Position numbers and translations under genes: made by a program. A model generated the notes under the pieces. That model worked only from the letters and a program-made list of their open reading frames with translations, had not been told where the DNA came from and did not search any database. From assembly GCA_021432605.1 (NCBI GenBank), contig MU271149.1:1426001-1490000 (forward strand): 64,000 nt of DNA, written 5' to 3'. Below are positions 44,091 to 55,661 of this stretch, one piece after another (the stretch's first letter is position 1; the number at the start of each line of letters is the position of its first letter). The DNA comes from Coniochaeta sp. PMI_546 (Eukaryota > Ascomycota > Sordariomycetes > Coniochaetales > Coniochaetaceae).

Positions 44091-45638
44091 ATGGCAAACA
44101 ACAGCACCACCGCCATAAGTCCTGCTGCCGGGGCCAACAACACTGCAACAATATTTGAGGGATGGAAGCCCTCTGACACGGACCGCGGAAGCATCGATAT
44201 CATCTGGGCCTGCATTGTCACGATTGTATTGTGTTGTTGGGTTTCAACACACCCTAATGTGCCATCCTTAAACGACAAGCGGTACCTTCGATTCGTCGAT
44301 AAGTTTAACCTGGCATGCATCGGACTCCTAGGGGCGGATTTCTTTGTTGTGTTTGCCATGGGGCAGTTTGCCAACGCGAGGAGGAGCGTCAAGGTACGCT
44401 CCATCCCCGCTCACATCATGACCGTTTGCAGCGACTCACACTAGTGCCCGCCCAGCTCTTTGCTGATGAGCCAGAACTCCGTAATGGCAGAGAATGGACA
44501 ATAGTCCATGGATTCTTTGCTGATATGGGGTTTTCTCCTGACCTCGCCTGATTATCCCAAGGGATTCCCGGTTACGTCAGAACAGCTCTTTTACCTCGTG
44601 AAATATGGGCATATGGAGTTTCCGAGCCTCACAAGGGAGGAAATTAAGGATATGAGCCACGTCGATACTCTATCTCAAGTCATCGTCGTTTGGCAGGTGA
44701 CTTGGTTCATCGTGACGGAAACGCAGCGTTTGATAGAGGGTCTCCCCATGACGACACTTGAGCTCACAGCACTGTCTTTCTCGGTCATGATGATTATCAC
44801 TTCGGCGGTGTGGTACCACAAGCCGACCATTGCTCGCCCTGTAACGATATCGACGAAGAACGACAGGACAGTGGAGGAGATTCGGAGTCTGGCCCGCAAC
44901 ACAACTCACCCCGGCCTTCCACAGCAGTGGTACCGCACACCTCTCTACTTCATCTCAGGACCGAGGTACCGGTCGGACGTGGTATGGTCTTGGTACAAGG
45001 AGCTGACGTACATGGCGCACTTCCCCATCTTCGGACGACAAATGAAGACGGGTCTTTGGGATAGGATCCCCGACGATCTCTGGCTGCCCGTGTCCGACAA
45101 ATACCTGTACCTGTTGGGTGGTTTATTCCAAACCGCCTTCAGCCTCGCATTTCTAGCCGCCTGGAACTTCCACTTCCCTTCCAACACTGAGAAGGCGTTC
45201 TGGCGCTTCTCTGCATCATTCCACTTCTCGATATCGTTCTTCGGCGCGATCTATATCCTCTGTAATGAGCTGGACCACAAGAGAAAATGCCGGCGGCGCA
45301 CGATTCCAGACGAGGTGGAGCAGGGTGATGTCGCACGTCTGCTCCATAACGAAGACATTGAGCTTCGGTCTGCCAAGGCTGAATTAGCCACTCGTCCAAG
45401 GTCCGCGCGGCTTCATAGACTCTGGAATAGATTCTCCCAATACCTGAACAGTTGGAGGAACATATCCTCGAGCCAGGACCCGGAGCTAAGCGTCGGACTG
45501 AAGACTTCGGGGCCACTTACGGTTTTGGCCATCACCTATCTCACATGTCGGCTGTTTGTCTATATCGAGGACATTATCTCCATGCGTTCACAGCCCCAAG
45601 GGGTCTATACGACTGTGAGCCGCTTTATCGTGTTATAA
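44091..45638 (+). CDS. Uncharacterised fungal polytopic membrane protein, apparent frameshift
   Basis: Exon 1 is 44091-44393 and exon 2 begins at 44456. The family, common in Ascomycota and of unknown function, is recognised by the WACIVTIVLCCWVSTHPN start, REWTIVHGFFADMG, the block DTLSQVIVVWQVTWF, LPMTTLELTALSF followed by WYHKP, and several C-terminal helices. Reading frame changes by one base in the GGGG run at 44527-44530. Upstream encodes HGFFADMG and downstream encodes GFLLTSPDYPKGF, which in relatives are continuous. No GT-AG intron fits. This is either a real disrupting indel or an assembly error. The last residues (YTTVSRFIVL) match the usual family end. Confidence 0.75.
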
Positions 45639-46211
45639 AAGCCTGCGAGCCTTAGCGCCCATGGGAAGGGAAATATACAGGATTGTGGTTCTTGAGATGA
45701 TTTCCAGCAACAACTTTAGATGTAACGTTCTTCAAGCTTTTGCAAAACACATGATTGCCAGCACAGCGTCCGCAATGTCCTGTTCGTTAGTTTTGTCTTC
45801 ATGTTTCGAAATTCAATCCTGTACTAGACTGACAGACGAACATGACCATGGGATTGAAGAGAGAGTTGTAATAACTTACTTCTAGTGAGCTTACCGTCCC
45901 CGCGTTGGAATATCTTGCAACCAAGTACGGATGTGATAGTCGAGGTTGCCATTGCATACTCCTTGGGGTGCTTGGCAGCTACAGTAAGTCCACGAAGCTG
46001 GCAGGTGTCCACAACCGCCAGCCACCAGCAGCAGTTAGGCAGGAAACACCGCGACAGCAGCCCCAAGTGCTGACCAATTAAATCTAGGTGTCTCTTTGTG
46101 GCTATTGCGATTCACGCTAACCTTGATTCCGATCACAATTGACATCTCGCATAGGTAGTCAGTCACCCGAGATGACCCCATAAAGTTTGTCTAGTGCCTC
46201 ATTGAGCTGCC
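45639..46211. other. Intergenic region
   Basis: 3' flank of the membrane protein and promoter of the Zn2Cys6 gene. No coding signal was seen. Confidence 0.5.
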
Positions 46212-47414
46212 ATGCCCGGCCCGATCCGAACGCGCCAGAGTTGCGACCGTTGCCACGGACAGAAGCTGAAATGCCCCAAGAAACCCGGCTGCGCGGTCTG
46301 CGCGAGGTGTGAGAAGGCCGGTGCTGCGTGTGTCTTCAGCCCTCCCGGCGGAGCTACCATGGGCCGACAGGAGGGCACATACACTGCATCACCCATACAC
46401 GATGGATTGGGAGCGAGCTACCCATCAATAGAACCCTGCAGCGGTCTGGAAGGCGGGATGTCCGGGATGGATTGGTCCTTCCTCCCCTCCAGTCTCGGAC
46501 TCGATCATGCACCGCTGGACATGGCAAGTCCATTATCTGCGGTTGGTGCAGGGGTTCTGAAGGCTGCCACCTTGGAATCTGGAATTGATCCGTCGTTCCT
46601 CACGCCCGAGCAGACAGGAAGCACGAACTCGGAGCAGGACAAGCCCACGACACCAGATGAACCAAAGTCGGCCTGCGTCAAGCAGCTCAGTAAAGTGATG
46701 CTCGACCTCGACGCGATCTGGACGTCCCTCTTCCCCCGCTCCCATTTACATATGCCATTCGACGCGACCGTGGACAAGACCACGGCCGACCTGTCGGAGA
46801 GGTATGCGCACGACAAACTCCTCGAGGACTTCTTCGCAGCTGCCCAACGACTGATAGACATCTACCCGTCCGCAACTAAATTGTCCCTAGCTCTGTGTCC
46901 GGAAGACCTAAACTGCAACGACGCGAGCTGCATCCATCGCCTACCCGTCCCAGCTGCCCTGGCGTCAATAGACCAAGCAGTCGAGGGCAGAAACTCCCCG
47001 TCCACAATCGACCTATCCCTCGGCAACTTCCTAGTCTCCTGCCACCTGCGGCTCCTGGACCTCCTGGACCGCATCCTCGCCCTCTCCATATCATGTTTCA
47101 AGATCACGCTCAACTCGCCGCACCTCAAGGAGCCGAACTACAACGTCCCCGTACTGAAGGTCGGGTCCTTCACCCCCACGCGGGACGCGTCGGCGTTCCT
47201 GCAGGCTTACCTTATGAAGCACCTGGTGTCGCGTCTCGGAGGCGAGGCGGGCAAGCTGGCGACGGCTGTGGATGACAGGGTGCGGGGAGGGGAGGATAAG
47301 GAGTGTAGGGTGTTTGCGCTGCAGTGTGAGATCTTGATGGAGCGGCAGGAGGCCAAGATTGGGCAGCTGCAGGCTGTGGGAGAGGAGCTTGTCAAGTGTG
47401 GGTTGTTGAAGTGA
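46212..47414 (+). CDS. Zn2Cys6 transcription factor, AflR-like architecture
   Basis: Intronless, 400 aa. The DNA-binding domain is at the N terminus: cysteines 11, 14, 21, 30, 33 and 40 give C-x2-C-x6-C-x8-C-x2-C-x6-C, with the TRQSCDRCHGQKLKCPK start typical of pathway regulators. The middle is Ser/Pro-rich. The C-terminal half has the helical block LGNFLVSCHLRLLDLLDRIL and a long final helix (ILMERQEAKIGQLQAVGEEL), as in AflR-type regulators of secondary metabolism. Target genes are unknown. The methyltransferase, FAD oxidase and other accessory enzymes nearby are candidates by position only. Confidence 0.87.
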   Translation: MPGPIRTRQSCDRCHGQKLKCPKKPGCAVCARCEKAGAACVFSPPGGATMGRQEGTYTASPIHDGLGASYPSIEPCSGLEGGMSGMDWSFLPSSLGLDHAPLDMASPLSAVGAGVLKAATLESGIDPSFLTPEQTGSTNSEQDKPTTPDEPKSACVKQLSKVMLDLDAIWTSLFPRSHLHMPFDATVDKTTADLSERYAHDKLLEDFFAAAQRLIDIYPSATKLSLALCPEDLNCNDASCIHRLPVPAALASIDQAVEGRNSPSTIDLSLGNFLVSCHLRLLDLLDRILALSISCFKITLNSPHLKEPNYNVPVLKVGSFTPTRDASAFLQAYLMKHLVSRLGGEAGKLATAVDDRVRGGEDKECRVFALQCEILMERQEAKIGQLQAVGEELVKCGLLK

Positions 47415-47954
47415 CAATGTTTGAATAGGCACCATTTTACAAAGGATCTGTGCCCAGAAGGCAATAGTGAAGATGGATGAACGATTTATTTATTTATTTT
47501 TTTTATCTCGTGCAGCACTATATACAGGGAACACTACTCCTACCGAAAGACTCCATAGGCAAGTAGGCTGCTGTACGACGCATAGCAGAAGGGGCAGCGG
47601 CTCATTGTGAGATGCGGCCGTCGCTGAACTAAGATAGATTTGGAGAGGCCGCCAGCGCTACAGGTGCTGGGTCAGATGTCCAACGCTATCGAGGTAGAAG
47701 CAACGTGCTGCCAGTTTTGGCACCTTCCATCTTCATCCCTTCCCCAGCAAGCCGTGTTCGTTCTTATGTAAAGCACTTGAAAAGAAAGCAGACCGAGCAG
47801 GTGACTGAGAAAGCTCATGGTTTGAACCCTGCTATCCATCCCTGCGGAGCCCCTGATGTCTTTTGCGGATTATGACTTTCAAATCAATTTTATATCTGGT
47901 CGCTTTCCAGGGGAAGGAGCTCTGAGGCTCATAGGTTCAATTTTCGAATGCTTT
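47415..47954. other. Convergent 3' region
   Basis: Includes an ATTT/T-rich simple stretch at about 47484-47508. No coding signal was seen. Confidence 0.5.
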
Positions 47955-48239
47955 TCATCGGCCTGATCCCGAACGGGTATGCGATCGCGCTGGCATTTCG
48001 ACACCGGTACCGTCGTCGGACGTGTCGAAGCGGCTCCGGTCACGGTGACGTCTAGATCGGTTGCCTCCACCCTGTTGCACATTAAATAGGCCGGGCGTAT
48101 TATGTAGGCCTTGTCGTCTGAGGTGAGTTCGAATGCAGAAGAAGTAGTACAGGGTCAGGAGTGCCAACAAGCCACAGAAGCCTCCTAGAACGCCGGCAAG
48201 AATGGTGTTGCTGTCGTCACGGCGGGTAAGTTGTGTCAT
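47955..48239 (-). CDS. Small single-pass membrane protein, hypothetical
   Basis: Open frame of 94 aa. A short N terminus is followed by one strong hydrophobic helix (about 13-36, ILAGVLGGFCGLLALLTLYYFF), then an Arg/His-rich, probably cytosolic tail with GGGNRSRRHRDRSRF. No family recognised. The topology fits the many short tail-rich membrane proteins of fungi. An alternative 3' structure using the other open frame at 47879-48082 is possible. Coding status rests on the membrane segment and composition only. Confidence 0.35.
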   Translation of the reverse strand: MTQLTRRDDSNTILAGVLGGFCGLLALLTLYYFFCIRTHLRRQGLHNTPGLFNVQQGGGNRSRRHRDRSRFDTSDDGTGVEMPARSHTRSGSGR

Positions 48240-49524
48240 CTTGGAGGAGCCAGAGAGATCAGAATTCGAATGTGTTTCCTCGGGTAGACTATGGCGAAGC
48301 AGGATGTATGTTGACTGCAGATGTTCCTAGGCTATGTAAGAAGAAGTCGGTGTGCGTGGAAACACACGAGAGGGTAAAAAGATATGCCAGGAGCTTTTAT
48401 AGCTGAGACGCTATGTTCTTGAGCTGCTGTGCCCGCGGATTCACTTGTATCGCTACTCACGTCTCACCGAGCAAGAACATTCATACACAGGCATGCTGTT
48501 TTCACGTCGAATGGCAACATATACATGGCAGATTTATGTTGGCCCCGATATGCTTGAAGCAAGTCTTATCACTGGACTAGAAAGTCACAAGGTTATTTAC
48601 CACCTTTTCGTCGCCTACATGTAAGTTCTTTAAAGATTAGTCCGCTCTGGCTGCTCAATCCCGCTACATTCTCTCAAGACCTGTTCTAGTAGCTTCGGTC
48701 GTGGTTCGGTCTATGCTGTTGGCCTCATCTTTGCCACACATATGAGCTCTTGAGTTAAAGACCTCCAAATCATGCTTTACGCGGACGTTGCTTGATACGA
48801 ATCCCCCATACAAGTAGCAGTATCAGCTGCCCGCCCATTGTCTGGAGTCACAGCACTGACCATGGTGACGCGTTAATCTCGGCGTATCTTATAATACAAT
48901 ACACTTGTAATCATGAAGCGGACAGATAATCAACTTGTTTGTGTTTGCCCAAGGTATTTGAGTCGACAGGTGTTTGCGTCGCGTGTTCGAATACCGGTGA
49001 TTTTGGATTTGAACGGACCAGGGACGAGTGTAATTTGTACTAGCGGTAGAATTCTACGGCGCTGTGAAGCTTGTAGGGCACTAAGCTGTGGCAATCCTTG
49101 AGGTGTAAGCATATATCAAGCGTATTTGGGGAAGATTCTCAAGTCACTAGGTCTAGAGTCTAAACGGGCAACATGATACATGATTTATGGCAAGGTTAGT
49201 ATGCAGATAGCATATGCAGTCGTGAATCCGCGTGGCTAAGCTCGGCTGCACGAGCAAAATCCTTCACAAGTACGAAAGTCGAATATAGGACTGCTCACAG
49301 CTAGATCTAGGCAGAGAAGACCCTATTTTGAGACAAATAGCCATTCCTAACCCTATGCAGATGAGCATCCCTGAGCTCACCTCTAATTCCAGGTCACCAT
49401 GCAGTAGTGGAAGACTGATTTCAAGTAACCGTATCAACACTATGCCTCTTGTCTGGTAACAAAGTCATCAAGAGAAATGCCAGCCAAATCCCTGTCCTGG
49501 CAGTACAGCTCTCCTCTACAAGCA
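48240..49524. other. 1.3-kb intergenic region
   Basis: Relatively AT-rich, with no gene or RNA recognised. The short frame at 48913-49101 is not supported. Confidence 0.45.
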
Positions 49525-51092
49525 TCATACAGAGAGCAGCCGAGGCACAGCATATTCGAACACGTTCTCCGGATCGTACTTCTTCTTCAGGTCCATCATT
49601 CTGGAATAGTGCGACCCGTATATCTTCCTGTAATCCGTGTCATCCTCGCCAACAAGCGCCACGTACGATGATTCGAGTACGTTTTCCGGATCGTTAGCCT
49701 TGAGATCCCGCACGAGCTCCTTCGCCCACTCGGCACCCTTGGCCTCGAGGTCTTTGACGGGCGTCAACGAGATCAGCTCGATCATGTTGTGATCGACTCG
49801 AGCGCCGAACACAGACTCGTCGCTGGGCGACGGCGTGCGGAGACTGTGCAAGGACACGGCCATACCGCCGCCGGGGAGCGACTCGGTGTACTTCGCCAAT
49901 ATCTCAGCCGTCTTGGCTGTATATTTGGCGATGTTCAAGGTGTGGACCCGTCCGTAGGAGCCATAAGTCACCAGCGACTCGTTGAACGCAATGAAAGCCG
50001 ACACGGATTTCGGTTCGGGGTTGTTCATGATGCAGTTGCCAAAGGCGGCAATCTTGGCGATCCATTTCTTACCTTCTTCTTGGTCTGCGTCAACCCATGT
50101 AGCAGCAACTGCCACCACTTTTCCGAGACCTGGAAGCTCAATCCCGAAAGGCTGGAGTGCGAGGGCGCGTGGCAGAGACTCTTCCACCCGGAGCTTTTCG
50201 TACCCCTCCGCGTAGGACGCCCATGCGGCTCTGAGGTCGCTAGACTCATAGACTATGAGCGACGTGAGAAGCTAACAGGTGCAAAGTTTGTTATTCTCAG
50301 CACGACTGTTTACCGGCTACGCGCATACGAGATTGGCTTACCTCCTTCAGTGGATAGACCTTGATCGTAAGCTCGACAATTACGCCAAAGGTTCCACCAC
50401 CACCGCGAATGCCTTGCAGCAGTTCCTCGCTAGCATCGACAAGGTCTCCTTTGGCGTTCACGAGCTTGGCGCCGAGAATCTGGTCAACGCCCAGGCCGTA
50501 CTTTGACGAGAACGGCCCGTAGCCGCCAAGCGTAGCCCAGCCGACGTAGCCTACGCCAGCAACCGTGCCCCTATGGTCGGCAATTGAAGTCAGGTGCCAT
50601 GTTTGATAGAAAAATGTGGTATATCCCACTAGATGAATGTAGATGCGCTGCCATCCGCTGCAACCGGTGTATGATAGGTATAAGCACTCACATAGGAGTA
50701 ACCAACCCCCTGGAATCGAGCTCCTCAGCCAGGTCCCGAAAGAGTATGCCTCCGCCGACCGTGGCGGTCTTCTCATCTGCGCTCACGTGGACGTACTTGA
50801 TGTCGCGCATGTCGATGGTCAGAGCACCCCTGACCTGGCTCCGGCCGGCGCAGTCGTGGCCGCCGGTCCGCACGACGAAGCCAACGCCGTTCGCCGTGCA
50901 ATGACGGACTAGAGTCTGAACATGCTCGGCGGTCTGCGGACGCGCGATGGCAAGGGGCACGGCGGCCTCGCGCTTGACGAAGCAGGCGCGTGTGGCTTCA
51001 AAGGTGGGGTCGGAGGGTGTGATGAGCGGGATCCCGTGCTCGCTCAGGTGCTTCTGCAGCGCGGAGAGGTCCGTAGCACGGTCGGAAGCCAT
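49525..51092 (-). CDS. FAD-linked oxidase (PCMH/BBE type)
   Basis: Three exons: 51092-50692, 50570-50342, 50271-49525 (458 aa), with frame kept. The FAD-binding PCMH domain has VRTGGHDCAGRS (about 74-85), where His79 would carry the covalent flavin, then TVGGGILFRDLAEEL and the second FAD block TVAGVGYVGWATLGGYG. No cysteine sits where bicovalent berberine-bridge enzymes have it, so a single His linkage as in 6-hydroxynicotine oxidase is more likely. The C terminus has the BBE motif, ending HYSRMMDLKKKYDPENVF. No signal peptide, unlike many fungal relatives, so intracellular. It probably oxidises a small alcohol, amine or secondary metabolite. Confidence 0.88.
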
Positions 51093-51433
51093 GACTATTT
51101 TGCAGTGTGTCTTGACGGAATACGACGTAAGAGTGTTCTGAAGAGACGTACGAAAAAGCTTTGAGGGAGAAACACGCAGAATAAGAGAAGTCCAGACCTG
51201 ACGTCAACGTACTTGATCCAAATTTGACAGAGATGGATTGCTCGATGTTGTTGTAATTGAGTTCTGCCAAGTTGCTGACAAGTCTTCGTCAGCGCTAAAT
51301 CTAATATCTAAAAGATCATGGATTATTCGTCCAGCCCACCCTATCAGAGCGCGCCGCGCACCGGGGAGTGCCAGTCTTACGACTCTGGCTTGGCGTATAA
51401 TGGCCTTCATAGTTCATACTGATTAATAGAAGC
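51093..51433. other. Short intergenic region
   Basis: Promoter of the FAD oxidase and 3' flank of the RraA-like gene, both on the minus strand. No other signal. Confidence 0.5.
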
Positions 51434-52418
51434 TTAGGATCGAAATCTCTTGCTGGCTTCAGCAAACGTCATGCCTTTCTCAATCTCTACAGCCATTTTC
51501 GAATCAGCTGCAACCTGCTGAGCCATCAAAGGAATTGCCTTCTCTGCCAGATCTTTGGGCAGGACCACGACGCCGTTGAGATCGCCGATGAGATAGTCCC
51601 CTGGGTTTATGGTTATGTCCTGCTCATCTGTTTGGAGCTTGACCGGAACGTTGACCCCTGTGACTTTCAAGAGCTCCTGCGGCGGAGCGGTGCCAAGGTC
51701 TCGTGCAAAGATCTAGAGATAATTCTTAGCCGCGTTACATGCGATGAGATGGTGAAGGTACGGATTGATAGCTTACAGGCCAGTTGAGGTCTCTCTGCTC
51801 CTGTAGATCTCGGAACCGTCCGTCAATGACCGAACCCACGGCTCCACTGGCTTTCGCCCGAGTTGACATCAAGCCGCCGTAACAGGCATTAGGGATCCGT
51901 GGGGGACACGAGACAAAGATGACAGCGCCTTCGGGTACGGAATCGATCTATGACATGCATTAGCCCAAGTGTGCCCATGTCAAAGTTTCTGATGACGCCT
52001 CTCGAGGATGGCAGCTGTCCTCGCTACGCGAGGAAGTAGCAGTGGCACTCACGTAGTGTGTAGGGTGCTTGGGCGCCGGGTCGTCCTTGGGCTGATACTT
52101 GACGGTATAAGCCGGACCGACAACCTTCGTTGGCCCCTCCTGGCGTTGCGGCGAGAACATGGTGAGGCCGGCCAGGAAGCCCCCATTTGGGAACTTCAGC
52201 TTACATAAGGCATCGGATACATCGCACCTGGGAAATATCAGTAACGAGTTAAGACCGTCGCAAGTGTGGACTGACGTGGTGTACTCCTTCAGCGCCTCTA
52301 CGATGGGGTCGGATGATGTTGTGGCCATTGTGCGTGATAACCGAGGTTGGCGGAGGCTTCTGGATAAGCGGGGAAGCAAGAGAAAAGAAAGGACTGTTGG
52401 ACGCGCGACAGGAATCAT
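51434..52418 (-). CDS. RraA-like 4-hydroxy-4-methyl-2-oxoglutarate aldolase family protein
   Basis: Four exons: 52418-52276, 52227-52053, 51947-51777, 51712-51434 (255 aa), with frame kept. Family motifs are TTCDVSDALCKL, GLTMFSPQ, the active-site block GSVIDGRFRDLQE (Arg and Asp that bind substrate and metal), and GDYLIGDLNGVVVLP. The fold is shared by HMG/CHA aldolase, which cleaves 4-carboxy-4-hydroxy-2-oxoadipate or HMG to pyruvate, and oxaloacetate decarboxylases. Two in-frame starts exist. M1 gives an Arg/Ser/Leu-rich presequence like a mitochondrial signal, and M31 (52328, MATTSSDP) gives a cytosolic 225-aa form. Same strand as the FAD oxidase, so a small catabolic pair is possible. 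Confidence 0.85.
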
Positions 52419-52980
52419 AAGTGATGCGCTATGTTACAGATGTCCTCTACAACAGGCGCATAGAGATGTATAGAGCAGCTTATAAACAGTTTCTATACCA
52501 GGTGGTTCGAGACTTAGTGTATGGTTACCTTGAGACTCGCGTTCGTCGTACATGTGATCATGCACAGTGCACGACTGGAGCAATTGAGCCAGAGCACACT
52601 GTAGTCGACTTAGGGCCAGTGACAGAAGCTAAGACTTTTAGGGTCCTCCTACCTGTAAGATAATCAGCGAACCTTTGTCTTAGTTAACTCACCTTCGAAG
52701 CATGGTTTTCTTCTCTATTTCTCTAAAACCGTCAGATCAAACCTGTTTTTAAGCAGTCATGCACCCTCAGGCGACTTCATGCTGTCCTGACGTAAGCGTC
52801 GCTGCCACTGATTGTCGCTCATCATGGCCATGGCGAAAGGTGTACTTTGCAGTCGTTGGCTGCGCTAACAGAGGGGCTGTGCTGAGCGGCTAGGCCAGTT
52901 CGGAGCCTGGTGTGTGTCCGTAGTTGCCAGCTTCTCTCCTTTTCATCTTCATAGGGCTCAGATATCATAAGAACGAGAGC
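52419..52980. other. Divergent intergenic region
   Basis: Between the minus-strand RraA-like gene and the plus-strand STAND-type N-domain gene. No coding signal was seen. Confidence 0.5.
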
Positions 52981-54490
52981 ATGGATCCAATCTCCATTAA
53001 CCACCGGCGTGATCAGTCTCATCAAGGTCTGCGGCACGGTTGCCTTCGCACTCAAGGAGCTCCATGACGGCGCGCAACTCGCAGATGCCAAGGCCGGGGC
53101 CCTTATCAATGAGGTGGATGAGTTCGTGCGTGTTTTGGGGTTTATGAAGTCGACTCTGAATGATGACAAGATCCGAGCAACATTTCAGTCGACAGGTCAT
53201 ATCGGCAGCCACTGGAGAAGCATTGCAGCGTGTCTGGAGGATGGTCAGCAGACGCTGGGACGCATGCAAGCCACGCTCGACAAGGCTGGCAAGAATGTGA
53301 GATTGCTTGACGCAACCAGGAAGCATCTGCGCCTGAAGTTTGCTGCCGACGAGATCGCAATCTACCAACAAAGGATTCGGACTTGCCGCGACACGATGCA
53401 GTTATCGATCCAGACAGTCGTATTGTCCGTATGCCTTTTCCATATGCCTGTGCCATTGACTGACCTTTGATATCCTAATAGATGGAACCAAGTCTCTTTC
53501 CAGGAGTCTGCAGACAAAATACTTCCAGGCCTGGACGACTTGACTCGTGACATCCGGATCCTGGCTACAGACATGAATGATCAGATGGCAAGGCTTGGTA
53601 AGCTCGTAGAGTCGGGCCATGCAAGGGGGGAGCTGCGTAGCTTGGAACGCATGAAGGCATGCGTGCAGACGGCTTCCGAAGTGGTCTCTTCTGCCTCCAC
53701 TACTCTTGGCCTAGACGATAAGGCTTCAGTCGTCGCAGCATCCGACTTCGGCGATATATTCCCACCGCAACCTAGTGAGACTGTTCAACGTTGGATGTCA
53801 GACAACACGGTGCCTGTAGTCAATGAGACGGTCATGCGCCGATCCATGCCTTCTCTGAGCTCACCGAACACGCTAGTTGCTAGTACAGGTGGTCATGAAC
53901 TCGATGATTCAGACTCTGATGGCGAGCTTGAGCTTGAGATCGTTAGTGCTCACTGGGACAACGCAATGCTGGAGCGGCAGCAAGACAAAGACAAGGAAGC
54001 GATAAGACATCTAAAGGCCGGCTTAGCCCGGATACGGCAGAACGAGCGTTACTTTGCCAATGATCCAGACTACGAAGATGTCGAAATGAACTTTCTCGAC
54101 ATGCTTCTCGACCTGTTCCGAGAGACAGGCGATTGGGAGGGTGCGAAAGACCTGGCACTGGATCGCCTCACGACACTGTCGCGCGGCCCGGCACGGGGTG
54201 ACAATGCCGAATACTTGGAGGCGACCATGGATATCATCGGGATCCTCATCAAGCTCAAAGACCCAGTCCAAGCGCGGATCTATGCCAAGAGGTGCGTTAA
54301 GGGCTACAAGAAGCTGGGTGCCAGCTGGCGTGAAGGCCTTGAGCGATCGCTTCGGCTGCTGGTCGAGGCATGTAAAATGGACGGCGAAATCGAAGAGGCA
54401 CAGGCGTATGAACTCATCCTTTCCAATCTATTGGAGACACACCCTACTCCGGAAACAAGAAGCATTGGGTGGAAGGCAAACAACGCTTAA
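52981..54490 (+). CDS. STAND-type fungal N-terminal domain protein with helical-repeat C terminus, start disrupted
   Basis: Two exons, to 53424 and from 53482 (intron 57 nt), about 483 aa. The N-terminal domain (TTGVISLIKVCG, then a helical bundle through FVRVLGFMKSTL) is that seen at the front of fungal STAND/NLR-like and related proteins, which normally begin MDPISI followed by a TTGVI-like block. Here ATG GAT CCA ATC TCC ATT is followed by one extra A at 52999-53000, so the ATG is out of frame with the rest. The C-terminal half has amphipathic helices that look TPR-like. No NACHT or NB-ARC domain is present. The gene is either broken or affected by a sequence error at this base. Confidence 0.7.
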
Positions 54491-55661
54491 CGGGAAACGT
54501 TATACCGGTCAGGTCAAGTTATGAGAAGGGTGCCAGGCAAAGGGACGATTAACCCGTCACTCCGGAATTGACAGTACTGAAGTCTTCACCTGACTTGCTT
54601 GAAGGCTTCGTGCCACCACCTGCAGATGGCCTGCTGTGAAAGGAATCGGACCAACAGACTGCAAGGCTGGTGTCTCTAGTACTAGAGCTTGTCGTGCAAT
54701 AAACTTGCAGAACTCGTATGAGGAGGGACAAACAGATGATGATATCGACCAACGCTCGGCGACCAATATCAAATCATACAACAAAACGCATGAGCTAGCA
54801 TATCCAACCATGCCGACCCCCCCTTCAGCATGCCCCAACAGAGACAATCGCTGCCAGAGACACCACGCTTCACGCAGGAGGGCGTCGCAAAGATGGCTGC
54901 GGACGGAATTAATTGTGTCGTCCTGAATCTGACAAGTCGCCCTCATTCAAGGGATACTGTACCGTCGACGGGTTACGGTATGGCTTAAAGGAAGTGAGGA
55001 GTATAATCTCGATGAGATTGAGGGTCTTCGAGACTACCTGGACCTTGAACATCAAGACGTTGACACCTCCATCGCCATTGAGCAGCTCTTCATATTGTTG
55101 GCATCATGCCACAATATCGACGTGCCTGGTACTATCCTGTCTACTGGGGTGTCCCAGAGCTGATTATTGAAAACATACTCAAACATGGCTCACTTAATAT
55201 ACTGCATCTCCCCTCGGAAACATGGATATGTACATATGGCACGGGACTCGTGTGTTGCAAGAGTGCCTCCCCCCCGTGAAAAGAGAGCCAACCATGCACG
55301 CAGTGGTAATTATCGACTCCACCAGGTCTTGGTGGATGTCGTGTACCTAACTTCAGAGACCACAGCGCGGGGTTGCAGGCATTTCCGGTGCCGGAAGCGC
55401 TTTCCCAGGCGGGCCTGAACACACTAAATGTCGCGCTACTTCCCCACAGCCCGTCACTCTGGCTGTGCTCACCCACATAATAACTAGCATAACCCCTTAC
55501 ACTGAGTCTAGTGGCCTACAACTTTCAGACTTCCTCATCTTAATCTCATGTCATTTAATCATTGAACACGGATTTTAAAGCCCATAATCACAGCTCTTTA
55601 CGGCAGATATCTACTGAATCATAGCTCATCACAAGGTTGATCTTAATACACTCCAGCAACC
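54491..55661. other. 1.2-kb intergenic region
   Basis: No gene supported. Open frames of 80-130 codons here lack domains. Confidence 0.45.
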
